Shown here: piece after piece, positions 50,236 to 59,562 of the stretch | Numbering within the stretch: position 1 is the first letter of the stretch | Layout of the letters: every line of letters begins with the position of its first letter | Assembly: GCA_019359615.1 (NCBI GenBank) | Contig: JAHHHA010000013.1 | Location: forward strand, 1-64,000 | From: Cyanosarcina radialis HA8281-LM2 | Lineage (GTDB): Bacteria > Cyanobacteriota > Cyanobacteriia > Cyanobacteriales > CCAP-1448 | DNA: 64,000 nt | Reading direction: 5' to 3' | Program-made: the position numbers and the translations under genes | Notes under the pieces: generated by a model | Told to the model about the DNA's origin: nothing | The model's input: only the letters and a program-made list of their open reading frames with translations | Databases searched by the model: none

Positions 50236-50290
50236 TGCTAACTAATATAATTTAGGTAAAATCTAACAGTTCGTCTATTTTATCTGTCTT

Positions 50291-51337
50291 TTATTCAACT
50301 GCGTAAACATTTAAACCTTTTCTCACATCAATGTCAAACTTTAAGCCAATCTCAGTTTCAAAAGTTATATTTTCCCGCTGTTTATGAATACCATTAATTT
50401 GCAAGCTTTGGATTTTTGCCATTTGGCAATAGCAATATGATTCACTAACCAGCCAGAGGTTATCTCCTTCTGCTAATGTAATTTCCTTAACTTTTGCAAT
50501 CGCTGCTCTTGGCTGTTTGAACCACTCTGTAATTTTTCCAATTTGCTTTACTTGCCCTACTTGCTCTTTTTTTAGAATTATCTGACAACTTACTAATTCA
50601 ACTAAAGCTTGGCACAAAGCTTCAATAAAATCGCATAAATCCAGCAACTCTTGAGTTCCTAATATCTCATCCACCAAGCCGTGTGCTGCCTCATTGCGAT
50701 AATCGACTAGTTGTTTTAGTTCTCCTTCAGCCGTATTTTGGCTTCCTCGAACTTCTTCTACAAATTCCTTGATACTTCTGTGATTAACAATCGACTTCCA
50801 AGCATTTTCAATACCTGCATCTGCCAACAACTTTTCCAGCATTTCCTTACGTAAATTTTGCTCGTGCAATAAGAAAGCTTCAGGTAGTAGCTCGTACTGT
50901 TTAGTACCACTAACACCAGAAACTAAGCCTTGAACTACTTTCTCGATCGAAAGATGCTGAAACCTATTTTTATTTAAATCCAGCAGTAAGCGTCCTATAC
51001 CCTCTCGATGGGTATTTTGAATTTTGTCTGCTAGATCTGAATATTCTGAAACTATTTCTGGTAAAAGTCTTAGCCATTCTGAAATTAGCTGTTCGACAAA
51101 GTGCTCGTAAATGGCATACAACCTTGTAACGGCAGCAGAGCGATCGTAGACTTGCCATTCTCTTTCACTGGGAATTCTCTCCTCGAACAAAGCGATAACA
51201 TCGTTATTTTGTTCCAATCTTTCCTTTTCTAGATCGCTCTTTCCTAAGAGTATACTTCTGAGTCGGTCGTTAATACTGATTATTGCGCGGACGGCGTTAA
51301 TGTTTGTACTTACAGTCTTTAAAAGGTTAGCAAACAT
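50291..51337 (-). CDS. HEPN-domain nuclease, MAE_28990/MAE_18760-type (RiboL-PSP-HEPN)
   Basis: This 348-residue protein has a helical HEPN core. RNEAAH (about residue 213-218, in LVDYRNEAAHGLVDEIL) is the R-x4-H nuclease motif, and AVTRLYAIYEHFVEQLISEWL is an earlier HEPN-type helix. This matches the MAE_28990/MAE_18760 family of HEPN nucleases. Such nucleases cleave RNA and are usual toxins or effectors. The C-terminal 80 residues are a small beta domain (ITEWFKQPRAAIAKVKEITL). The start is 6 bp after the DUF262 stop, so the two are surely co-expressed. Base composition is more AT-rich than neighbours. Confidence 0.85.
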   Translation of the reverse strand: MFANLLKTVSTNINAVRAIISINDRLRSILLGKSDLEKERLEQNNDVIALFEERIPSEREWQVYDRSAAVTRLYAIYEHFVEQLISEWLRLLPEIVSEYSDLADKIQNTHREGIGRLLLDLNKNRFQHLSIEKVVQGLVSGVSGTKQYELLPEAFLLHEQNLRKEMLEKLLADAGIENAWKSIVNHRSIKEFVEEVRGSQNTAEGELKQLVDYRNEAAHGLVDEILGTQELLDLCDFIEALCQALVELVSCQIILKKEQVGQVKQIGKITEWFKQPRAAIAKVKEITLAEGDNLWLVSESYCYCQMAKIQSLQINGIHKQRENITFETEIGLKFDIDVRKGLNVYAVE

Positions 51338-51343
51338 CCCAAG

Positions 51344-52522
51344 TTATTCTCCAATAACCTGAGAAAGCATTTCGTCAAATATTCGGATTCTATCTTGAAT
51401 CTCAGCTTTACTTTTTCCACCTCCTGTCAACAGACGCGCTTCTGGTGTCTCAAAAAGTCTCTGTGTCTCTTGAATAACTCTAGATTTTTTAGCAAGCAAT
51501 ATTTCTGCTTTATCTAAATGCCTGCTAAATCCAACCATAACAGCATCATAATATGCTTTATAGGAGTCTTCTTTCCAAGTTCTAGATTTGGGATCGAACG
51601 GTTTAAATAAATGCTCTGCATAAATTTGAAAAGCCAAATCGATGGCTTGCAAAAATATTTTTTCCAACAAATCAATATCTCGATCGGGAAATTTTACACT
51701 TTTCATCATATAAAGATCGAGAAATCCCTCCATCCCTCTAGTAAAATGCTCGACATTCCTAAGAGCGAAGAAACGCAGAACTAATTCTGCATCTTCCATC
51801 TTTTTATAAAGATTGTTTGTCAGAAGTTCTTCACTATTGTCATCTGTAGGAATTCCCCAAGCATTGGCGAATATTGGGTAACGTGCTAATTTGAGTAAGA
51901 GTAGATTAAACTTACCATAATACAAACAGTTTCTCACTTCCTGACGACTCAAATCTACTCCTCCAGTATTCAAACGCTCGAATGTCTCCTGTCTGAGAAA
52001 TAGAGCTTCTTCGTCATTGGAGTCCGAGGTTGATTCGGCAACAATTACTATAGATGATATTGAGCGACGATCGATTCCTGCTCTAATATTTAAAGGTAGA
52101 TCTGCATATTTACGTCCGTTTAGTTCCGGCCAAATTTTAAGCCCTGTTAGTTTTAACTTATTCTCGTAAAAATCCTGAATAGCGGTAATTCTTTGTTGAC
52201 CATCCATTACTTCATAATAATTATATTTTCTTTCAAACAAAATGATAGGTGGGACAGGAATATTTATCAGGAATGACTCAATCAGACGCGACTGCATTTT
52301 GGCATCCCAACGCGATCGCCTCTGGTAAAACGGCCGCAAATCCATATATTTTTGTGTTTTTAGAGATTGGGCAAAACTGGGAAGCCTTTCGCGATTAATT
52401 TCAGTCAGTATTCTTTTCTCTCTTGATTCGTATTTGTCGTTAATCTCATCATCAGACATTCGAGCGCGAGATTTGTAGGGAGACTTTTCCCACATCTTTT
52501 CTTCAATTGGTGCAAGTAGCAT
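51344..52522 (-). CDS. DUF262 (GmrS/ParB-like NTPase-nuclease) protein
   Basis: This 392-residue protein has the DUF262 N-terminal domain: LRPFYQRRSRWDAKMQSRLIESFLINIPVPPIILFE and the signature YYEVMDGQQRITAIQDFYENKL (DGQQR, about 120). FERLNTGGVDLSRQEVRNCLYYGKFN completes the domain. DUF262 is found in GmrSD, SspE and related anti-phage enzymes where the DGQQR motif senses or hydrolyses nucleotides. The DUF1524 HNH nuclease part of GmrSD is absent; the HEPN nuclease gene next door may replace it. I start at ATG 52522, preceded by GAGGAT; the frame opens with a GTG at 52549. AT-rich relative to flanking genes. Confidence 0.88.
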   Translation of the reverse strand: MLLAPIEEKMWEKSPYKSRARMSDDEINDKYESREKRILTEINRERLPSFAQSLKTQKYMDLRPFYQRRSRWDAKMQSRLIESFLINIPVPPIILFERKYNYYEVMDGQQRITAIQDFYENKLKLTGLKIWPELNGRKYADLPLNIRAGIDRRSISSIVIVAESTSDSNDEEALFLRQETFERLNTGGVDLSRQEVRNCLYYGKFNLLLLKLARYPIFANAWGIPTDDNSEELLTNNLYKKMEDAELVLRFFALRNVEHFTRGMEGFLDLYMMKSVKFPDRDIDLLEKIFLQAIDLAFQIYAEHLFKPFDPKSRTWKEDSYKAYYDAVMVGFSRHLDKAEILLAKKSRVIQETQRLFETPEARLLTGGGKSKAEIQDRIRIFDEMLSQVIGE

Positions 52523-52599
52523 TTTATATATCCTCGATCGGCAAACCACTTGTGAATAATTGTAGCGTTTCGAGCGTAAACTCAGTTTTTGGCATAGAT

Positions 52600-53739
<1,140 letters not shown>

Positions 53740-53864
53740 CTATATTCTTAGACCGCTCCATATGATACCAAATCAGGTTTTAAAGCTGTTTTTTCCTGAG
53801 TCCGCGCAGGCGGACTTTGGTTGTATAGCTGCGAATTCATTCGCCGGGCGAATTATTGGAAATC

Positions 53865-54412
53865 ATGAGCATCAATAAAAAATATAATTACGTTGGCTCG
53901 GAAGAAATCAGATTATCAGCGAGCGATTTTCCCATAGGTACTAAGATTTGTTCGATCGCCGACTTACAAAAATGGATCGATAATAACTGCGATCGCCAAA
54001 CAATAGCTGCTCGTTTAGTAGTTGCCACTTTTGTTATCGATTTAAATGGAAATTTACGTTTAGCAGACCGTCATTCCGAGCATATCGCCTGTGCCGGAGG
54101 AGAAGCGGTACTATCTGCTGGTGAAATATTTATTAGTTGGGATAATACTGGTTTTTAAGTCTGCGATATCACCAATCAGTCTACAGGGTATTGTCCTGAA
54201 ATAGACTCTTGGCCAGAAGTGTTGAAATAGCACTAAAAAAAATCGCGCTCGCCTGTCCTTCTCAATTTACAGTTGAATTTACTTTTCGGCGTTGTTGTTA
54301 TTGTTCCCAAATCAATATCATTAAAAATGATGTATTTATGTGTTCGGTATGTAAGACAAGACGATCGATATCTCTAACGATCGCCCTCAACCATAGAACC
54401 CCAGAGGATTAA
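53865..54412 (+). pseudogene. Broken gene: conserved zinc-ribbon protein split by a stop and a frameshift
   Basis: Frame 1 from ATG 53865 runs 97 residues (SEEIRLSASDFPIGTKICSI; FVIDLNGNLRLADRHSEH) to a TAA at 54156-54158. The same frame continues TNQSTGYCPEIDSWPEVLK before another stop. In frame 3 from about 54215 the protein resumes EIALKKIALACPSQFTVEFT and FRRCCYCSQINIIKNDVFMC with a CxxC...CxxC zinc ribbon. Together these form one roughly 160-residue protein known from other bacteria as a conserved hypothetical. So one nonsense mutation and one frameshift near 54215-54230 have broken it, and the C-terminus after SVCKTRR is also divergent. Confidence 0.7.
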
Positions 54413-54416
54413 ACCC

Positions 54417-54665
54417 ATGCAATTATCCATTCCTGAATCGATCGCTCGATCCATTCGTCTACCCGAAAACTGCATCGAAGCAGAGCTACTGAAAGAACTA
54501 GCCCTAGCCCTCTACGTTCGAGAACTATTATCTTTTGGCAAAGCCTGCGAGCTAGCCAACCTCGATAGTCGCCAATTCAGCCAGCTTTTAGGCGAGCGTA
54601 ATATCCTGCGGCACTATTCAGAAACCGAACTGGCAGAAGATCTCGATTATGGCCGTCATCAGTAA
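54417..54665 (+). CDS. UPF0175 family antitoxin
   Basis: This 82-residue protein begins MQLSIPESIARSIRLPENCI and has LLKELALALYVRELLSFGKACELANLDSRQFSQLLGERNI, a UPF0175 helix-turn-helix pattern. UPF0175 proteins are the antitoxin partners of DUF3368 PIN-like toxins. The DUF3368 gene begins 17 bp before this gene's stop, so the two are coupled. It lies just after the decayed gene above. Confidence 0.9.
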   Translation: MQLSIPESIARSIRLPENCIEAELLKELALALYVRELLSFGKACELANLDSRQFSQLLGERNILRHYSETELAEDLDYGRHQ

Positions 54666-55143
54666 TACTTCGCCCCTGCTCAACCTAGCAATTATCGAGT
54701 ACCTGTTTCTGTTACCCCAGCAGTTCGGACAAATCTATATTCCTGTAGCCGTCCTGACAGAATTAAAGATAAATGAAAACCTACCCGGTTCCACTGCCCT
54801 ACGAACTGCGATCGATGAAGGTTGGCTAGTCGCCCAAACCGTGCAAAATTCAGCCCTAGTCAACCTATTGCGGCAAGACCTTCACCAAGGGGAATCAGAA
54901 GCTATTGTCCTCGCTGTAGAACTCTCTGCTGACAAGATCTTGCTTGATGAAAAAGAAGCTCGACAAGCTGCCAGAGCATTAGGTCTTAGGATCGTAGGGG
55001 TTTTGGGCATCTTGCTCAGAGGTTGGCATGAAGGTGCTGTACCCTCTATGAAAGCTGCAACCGATCGCTTACAGCAAGAAGCTAATTTTCGGATTGCGCC
55101 CGCTTTACTGACCCAAATCTTGCAAGAAAGTGAAGAACTATGA
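54649..55143 (+). CDS. DUF3368 PIN-domain-like toxin
   Basis: This 164-residue protein has a PIN fold: an N-terminal acidic site (MAVISNTSPLLNLAIIEYLF), QDLHQGESEAIVLAVELSADKILLDEKEARQAARALG (acidic residues at E, D and E) and GVLGILLRGWHEGAVPSM. DUF3368 proteins are Mg-dependent RNase toxins paired with UPF0175 antitoxins. It overlaps its antitoxin gene by 17 bp. The first Asp of PIN is replaced by Asn in SNTSP, as is usual in DUF3368. Confidence 0.9.
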   Translation: MAVISNTSPLLNLAIIEYLFLLPQQFGQIYIPVAVLTELKINENLPGSTALRTAIDEGWLVAQTVQNSALVNLLRQDLHQGESEAIVLAVELSADKILLDEKEARQAARALGLRIVGVLGILLRGWHEGAVPSMKAATDRLQQEANFRIAPALLTQILQESEEL

Positions 55144-55224
55144 GGAAAAACGAGCGACTCCTCTCTCTTCAACATTGCGCGTACCTTTGTCAAAAAAGAG
55201 ATAAAACTTTGAGTAATCTCTTAC

Positions 55225-55674
55225 CTAAAAACAGAAATCATCGTTGTCGAGTTGCACGTCTAACTGAGCCGATAGGACTTGGGTAACTACAGCTTCTAAA
55301 GCATCAGCATTAAAATTGCGAATACTTGGCTCTTGTAAAGGGTTGGATAGAGAAATTAAACGCAGTTGACGGTTATCCTGGATCAGGTCGAAGTAGGTTT
55401 CTCGATCGTCCCCAGGAGTCAATTGGAGATAATCAAAGCTGTCAACATTAAGATAAATTGCGTGGTTAGCAATCATCGTAGACTGATGCGAGTCAGTGAA
55501 GACTTCTAGGATGCAACCTTCCCCTTCGCACTGCAACTTGCCATCTAAACTGTGAATGTAGCGAACCCGACCTAAATCTATCAGCAAGCGCTGCATATCC
55601 TGCTTGTTGACGATGATGCCAGAGTCGATGATACAAGGTGCTGGGAGTTGGGATGGGGATCGATCGTAACTCAT
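55225..55674 (-). CDS. Conserved cyanobacterial protein of unknown function, preceded by a Zur/Fur-like palindrome
   Basis: This 149-residue soluble protein has DSGIIVNKQDMQRLLIDLGRVRYIHSLDGKLQCEGEGCILEVFT and IYLNVDSFDYLQLTPGDDRETYFDLIQDNRQLRLI, and ends DVQLDNDDFCF. I recognise it only as a conserved hypothetical. The upstream palindrome (55714-55728) suggests metal regulation of this gene, of the divergent cobS, or of both. Confidence 0.75.
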   Translation of the reverse strand: MSYDRSPSQLPAPCIIDSGIIVNKQDMQRLLIDLGRVRYIHSLDGKLQCEGEGCILEVFTDSHQSTMIANHAIYLNVDSFDYLQLTPGDDRETYFDLIQDNRQLRLISLSNPLQEPSIRNFNADALEAVVTQVLSAQLDVQLDNDDFCF

Positions 55675-55713
55675 GGAAAAATAACCCCTTGATTTAAACT
55701 AATCTAATCTTGT

Positions 55714-55728
55714 TGATAACGATTATCA
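55714..55728. promoter_or_regulatory. Zur/Fur-type palindromic operator candidate
   Basis: TGATAACGATTATCA is a 7-1-7 palindrome with one mismatched pair. It is close to the TGATAATnATTATCA core of cyanobacterial Zur (and Fur-family) boxes. It lies about 40 bp upstream of the unknown minus-strand gene and about 105-125 bp before cobS, so it could regulate either. Confidence 0.5.
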
Positions 55729-55832
55729 ATATTAGGGAGCAATCCCTAGCCAACCAGAAGCAACAACCGCAGTTGATGTAATTTTAGATACGAGTCAATC
55801 TTAACTCAACATTTCTCTATTGTTCCTATAGT

Positions 55833-56639
55833 TTGCGAAATAATTTATCTACTGTGAAATCGATCGATCGAATTTTAGGGTTACGCATCAAACAGCTTTA
55901 CCGCTCTCTGTTGGCGGCGGTGCTATTCTACACCTGCTTGCCGATTCCAGCTAGCTGGAAGTTAGAGTTTGAGGGCGTGGCTCGCTGGGCGACAGGAATG
56001 GGGTTGCTAATTGGCGGATTGTTGGGTTTGGCCGATCTCGGACTGGAACGAATAGGGATGCCAGTTCTGACTCGATCGGCTCTAATAGTTGTAGCTTGGA
56101 TCGCCCTCACTGGAGGCTTACACTTAGACGGAGCCATGGATACCGCCGACGGACTGGCAGTTCAAGATAAGCAACGTCGGTTGCAGGTGATGACAGATAG
56201 CGTTACTGGGGCTTTTGGAGCGATCGCCGCCTGCTGTTTGTTACTCTTGAAAACCTCCGCCCTCACCGACATTCATCATTACCGTTGGTTGGCGTTGATG
56301 GCTGCTGCTGGCTGGGGCAGATGGGGGCAGGTAGTAGCGATCGCGTGCTACCCATATCTCAAACCCACGGGCAAAGGTGCCATGCACAAGCAAGGCATTC
56401 GGATGCCTCTAGACATTATCCTGGGATTGTTATTGCTCTTGGGTGTAGGTGGGTTACAGGTAATCTACCAGCCTCAGTCATGGCCCGTGGTAGTCGTCAT
56501 TTGTTTGGGAGGATGGGCGATCGCTTTATCAGTCGGCGCTTGGTTTCACAGGCAATTAGGCGGTCACACGGGCGATACCTACGGCGCGATTGTCGAGTGG
56601 ACAGAGGCTCTTTTGCTCTGCTTATTTGTTTTAATTTGA
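55833..56639 (+). CDS. cobS: Adenosylcobinamide-GDP ribazoletransferase (cobalamin synthase)
   Basis: This 268-residue membrane enzyme joins alpha-ribazole to adenosylcobinamide-GDP in the last steps of B12 (here pseudocobalamin) synthesis. Motifs: [54 protein letters not shown] (metal-site acids), [16 protein letters not shown], and [23 protein letters not shown]. About seven membrane helices. The start is a TTG at 55833 or a GTG at 55854; neither has a strong ribosome binding site. No cobalamin riboswitch is visible upstream. Confidence 0.95.
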   Translation: MRNNLSTVKSIDRILGLRIKQLYRSLLAAVLFYTCLPIPASWKLEFEGVARWATGMGLLIGGLLGLADLGLERIGMPVLTRSALIVVAWIALTGGLHLDGAMDTADGLAVQDKQRRLQVMTDSVTGAFGAIAACCLLLLKTSALTDIHHYRWLALMAAAGWGRWGQVVAIACYPYLKPTGKGAMHKQGIRMPLDIILGLLLLLGVGGLQVIYQPQSWPVVVVICLGGWAIALSVGAWFHRQLGGHTGDTYGAIVEWTEALLLCLFVLI

Positions 56640-56686
56640 GAAGTTGAAGAAGTGTTGAGTTAAAAAATCTTCGCCCTCTTCTCTCT

Positions 56687-56750
56687 CCCCATCTCCCCAT
56701 CTCCCCATCTCCCCATCTCCCCATCTCCCCATCTCCCCATCTCCCCATCT
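56687..56750. repeat. Eight exact CCCCATCT units
   Basis: This is the cleanest 8-bp array in the window: eight exact CCCCATCT copies fill the gap between the convergent cobS and PPC genes. It is flanked by CTCTCTC runs. Confidence 0.95.
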
Positions 56751-56757
56751 CCCTCTC

Positions 56758-57213
56758 TCACTTAGTCGTTCGCAGCTTGCTTAATTTGAGCTTAAAGGCT
56801 CCGCTACCAGTTTCTCCAAAGGCGCGGACGCGAACGATGTAAGTACCTGTTTCCTTAATCCTGGCAAACAGTAAAGAATTGTTGCTGCCATCGGGACCAT
56901 CATCGTTTTGGCCGATAGTCGCCCCGTCGGCTGACATCAGCGTTACCATGCTGTCAAAGTTATCTGAGGTCAGATCGATCGCTACTTGATCTCCGGCGTT
57001 TAGCTGCACTACATAATCGCGGGCAAAACCACCATCGCCTGTAGGAATGTCTTTTTCGGTGAGGTTATCGGCGACTTCTTTATCGGTTGTCAGAGTAATA
57101 GGGGTATAAACGCTTTGCTTCTGCGCTCTAACTGGCACAGAACTTAGGACTAGAGTTAATAAGGTGGTAACAGCTAGCAAGCTGCGGCTAAGTCTAACGG
57201 TAAAACGATCCAT
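56758..57213 (-). CDS. Secreted PPC-domain protein
   Basis: This 151-residue protein has a signal peptide (MDRFTVRLSRSLLAVTTLLT, cleavage near VRAQ) and a single bacterial pre-peptidase C-terminal (PPC) domain (about 48-150; ARDYVVQLNAGDQVAIDLTSDNFDSMVTLMSADGATIGQNDDGPDGSNNSLL, GTYIVRVRAFGETGSGAFKLKL). PPC domains often bind carbohydrate or trim secreted proteases. No protease domain is attached. It is predicted to be extracytoplasmic. Confidence 0.85.
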   Translation of the reverse strand: MDRFTVRLSRSLLAVTTLLTLVLSSVPVRAQKQSVYTPITLTTDKEVADNLTEKDIPTGDGGFARDYVVQLNAGDQVAIDLTSDNFDSMVTLMSADGATIGQNDDGPDGSNNSLLFARIKETGTYIVRVRAFGETGSGAFKLKLSKLRTTK

Positions 57214-57322
57214 AAAGAATATTGAGATTGAAGTGATTGACGATCGAGAAGTTCAGGAGTCTTTGGATTCCGAACATCTTTTATTATCTATTTTCTCCTC
57301 TAGATCGTGAAAGTGTAAGGGG

Positions 57323-58390
57323 TCAAAGATACTTTTGCAGAATTTCTACGGTCGATCGTCCGGTTTTTGCCCAGCTAAACTGGCTGGCGCGTTGGAGTCC
57401 GAGCGCACTCAAGCTCGATCGCAACTTTTCATCTTCAGCTACGGCTTGCATCGCTGCTGCCATTTCCTCCACGTTGTAGGGATCGATTAATATCGCCGCA
57501 TCCCCGGCTACTTCTGGTATAGAAGAGAGATTAGAAGTAATAACCGGAGTACCGCACGCCATGGCTTCTAAAACTGGCAGTCCAAAACCTTCCCACAAAG
57601 TTGGGAAAACTAAGGCTAACGCTCGATTTAGCAAGATCGGTAGTCGATCGTAGGGCACGTAATCGAGGAATTTGACGCGATCGCTCACACCCAATTCTTT
57701 AGCTTGTACTTGTAATTTCGGCGTATAGCGTCGATCGTAAGAGCCTCCCAGCCAAAGTTCGCAGTCACCCTTGGTGATTTTCGCGAAAGCCTCGATCGAT
57801 CGGTGTAAGTTTTTATAAGGGTCGTGACGGCCGAGATAAAGAAAGTAAGAAGGCTGAGGAGAAGTGCGATCGAGCAGACGAAAATGGCTGGCATCATAAG
57901 CTAGGGGAATCGGAGCAATTTTAGCGATCGGAATATTGAAGAATTCTCGCAAATCTCTAGCCGTAGCTTCGGAGTCGCACAGGATATGTTGCGATCGAGC
58001 CAAGACTTGGGGAAGATAATACCGACAATACCAAGTCAAGGGAGAACCGGGCTTGGGAAAACGTAAAGGGATGAGATCGTGAACGGTGACAATAAAACGA
58101 CATTGAGAAGCGATCGGTGCTTCCGGTATGGGAGAAAAAAGTAAGGAAGCTTTAAGCTCTTGGTAGATCTTCGGCAGTTGAAACCGAGTCCACCTCAAGC
58201 GCCGCAGGTGTCCCCGCCAACCTTGTTCTGAAGTTTGATTTGCAGGAACGGGGTAACAAGCATACGAATCGATCTGCTGAGAAACTAATAACGTCGGTGC
58301 CAGGGTAGATAAATGAGGCAGTAAATTGACAGCATAGATACTCGTTCCTGTCGGACGCTGCATGAGAAAGGCCAGATTAATTGTCAGCAT
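57323..58390 (-). CDS. Family 4 glycosyltransferase
   Basis: This 355-residue GT4 (GT-B fold) has FILYLGRHDPYKNLHRSIEAFAKI-type donor-site strand (SYFLYLGRHDPYKNLHR), KFLDYVPYDRLPILLNRALALVFPTLWEGFGLPVLEAMACGTPVITSNLSSIPEVAGDAAILIDP with the E-x7-E motif. It transfers a sugar from a nucleotide donor, probably to a surface polysaccharide. It is divergent to the next GT4 (48 bp between starts), and both are part of the polysaccharide cluster. Confidence 0.93.
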   Translation of the reverse strand: MLTINLAFLMQRPTGTSIYAVNLLPHLSTLAPTLLVSQQIDSYACYPVPANQTSEQGWRGHLRRLRWTRFQLPKIYQELKASLLFSPIPEAPIASQCRFIVTVHDLIPLRFPKPGSPLTWYCRYYLPQVLARSQHILCDSEATARDLREFFNIPIAKIAPIPLAYDASHFRLLDRTSPQPSYFLYLGRHDPYKNLHRSIEAFAKITKGDCELWLGGSYDRRYTPKLQVQAKELGVSDRVKFLDYVPYDRLPILLNRALALVFPTLWEGFGLPVLEAMACGTPVITSNLSSIPEVAGDAAILIDPYNVEEMAAAMQAVAEDEKLRSSLSALGLQRASQFSWAKTGRSTVEILQKYL

Positions 58391-58437
58391 TTAGGGATAG
58401 AAGGAAACAGGATCTACTTTGAACTGGGAATTTAAAA

Positions 58438-59562
58438 GTGAAGATAGCAATTGATGTCACTGGTTACAGTCCATCTAGAAAAGATGGCATTAATAGATAT
58501 AGTTTTGAGATTTTGCAAGAATTCTTAAAAAGACCTTTAGAAGACTTAGTTGTCTATACTTCGACCTCAGAAATTACTCCAACTCCCGATCGACGAATCC
58601 AGGCGATCGCTAATTCGATGCTAAGTGCCAACAATTTCAAAGGCAATCTTTCGCGATTTATCTGGCATCAATTACCATTATCGGTAAATTTAAAAAGAGA
58701 AAACGCCTCTATTTTATATTCTACCGTTCCTGAAGGAATGCTATTTCCCGTTTGTCCTCAGATTATTACTGTCTACGATGTGTTGCCAATTTTATTTCCA
58801 GAGGTTTACCCCAGACTGAGATATTATTTTCAACGAATATTACCGATTTTAATCCAGCGATCGACTGCGATCGTCACTATCTCGGAATCTACTAAGCAAG
58901 ATATTCAAAAATATTACAATGTTGGCGACAAACCTATCTATATTGCTAATCCTAGCTATCGAAAAGATATTTTTAGTCTGCAATTAGATACAACAGTTAA
59001 CCAATTTAAAAATACATATAACTTAGATAGATTTATTTTATCTGTAGGAGAAACCAGACCTTATAAAAATACCAGAAAACTGATTCAAGCTTTTGCTCGA
59101 CTCAATATAGATGCGCTTAAATTAGTAGTTGTGGGAAAGATCGGTAAAATAGATCCGACTTTAATCGATTTGCCCAAAGAACTAAAGATTGCCGATCGAG
59201 TAATCTTTGCTGGAGAAGTTGATGATGAGGAACTAGCAGTTTTGTATCGCAGAGCCAAAGCATTTGTTTTTCCTTCTCTTTATGAAGGCTTTGGTATACC
59301 TCCTCTAGAAGCGATGGCTTGCGGTTGTCCGGTAGTAGTCTCTAAAGTTGCCTCTCTGCCAGAAGTGTGCGGCGATGCTGCTTATTATGTCAATCCCCAC
59401 GATATCGACGATATCTGTGCGGGAATCGATCGCGTTATTAACGATCTAAGTTTACGGCAAAAGTTAGTCGATCGAGGATTGGAGAGAGTCAAGAAATTCG
59501 ATTACGCCAAAACAGTCGATCGCCTCTTAGAAATCATCTATTCAATTCAGCCGGATAGATAA
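58438..59562 (+). CDS. Family 4 glycosyltransferase
   Basis: This 374-residue GT4 has [85 protein letters not shown]. It is paralogous to the divergent gene at 57323. The GTG start at 58438 matches the family N-terminus ([28 protein letters not shown]). Its 3' end overlaps the convergent capsule-protein gene by 29 bp. Confidence 0.93.
   Translation: MKIAIDVTGYSPSRKDGINRYSFEILQEFLKRPLEDLVVYTSTSEITPTPDRRIQAIANSMLSANNFKGNLSRFIWHQLPLSVNLKRENASILYSTVPEGMLFPVCPQIITVYDVLPILFPEVYPRLRYYFQRILPILIQRSTAIVTISESTKQDIQKYYNVGDKPIYIANPSYRKDIFSLQLDTTVNQFKNTYNLDRFILSVGETRPYKNTRKLIQAFARLNIDALKLVVVGKIGKIDPTLIDLPKELKIADRVIFAGEVDDEELAVLYRRAKAFVFPSLYEGFGIPPLEAMACGCPVVVSKVASLPEVCGDAAYYVNPHDIDDICAGIDRVINDLSLRQKLVDRGLERVKKFDYAKTVDRLLEIIYSIQPDR

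Noticed and set aside
50291-52522. Intact GmrSD type IV restriction enzyme
   Set aside because: The DUF1524 HNH domain is absent from the DUF262 protein; the neighbour is a HEPN nuclease.
55675-55832. Cobalamin riboswitch before cobS
   Set aside because: No B12-box-like sequence and the gap is too short for the full aptamer.
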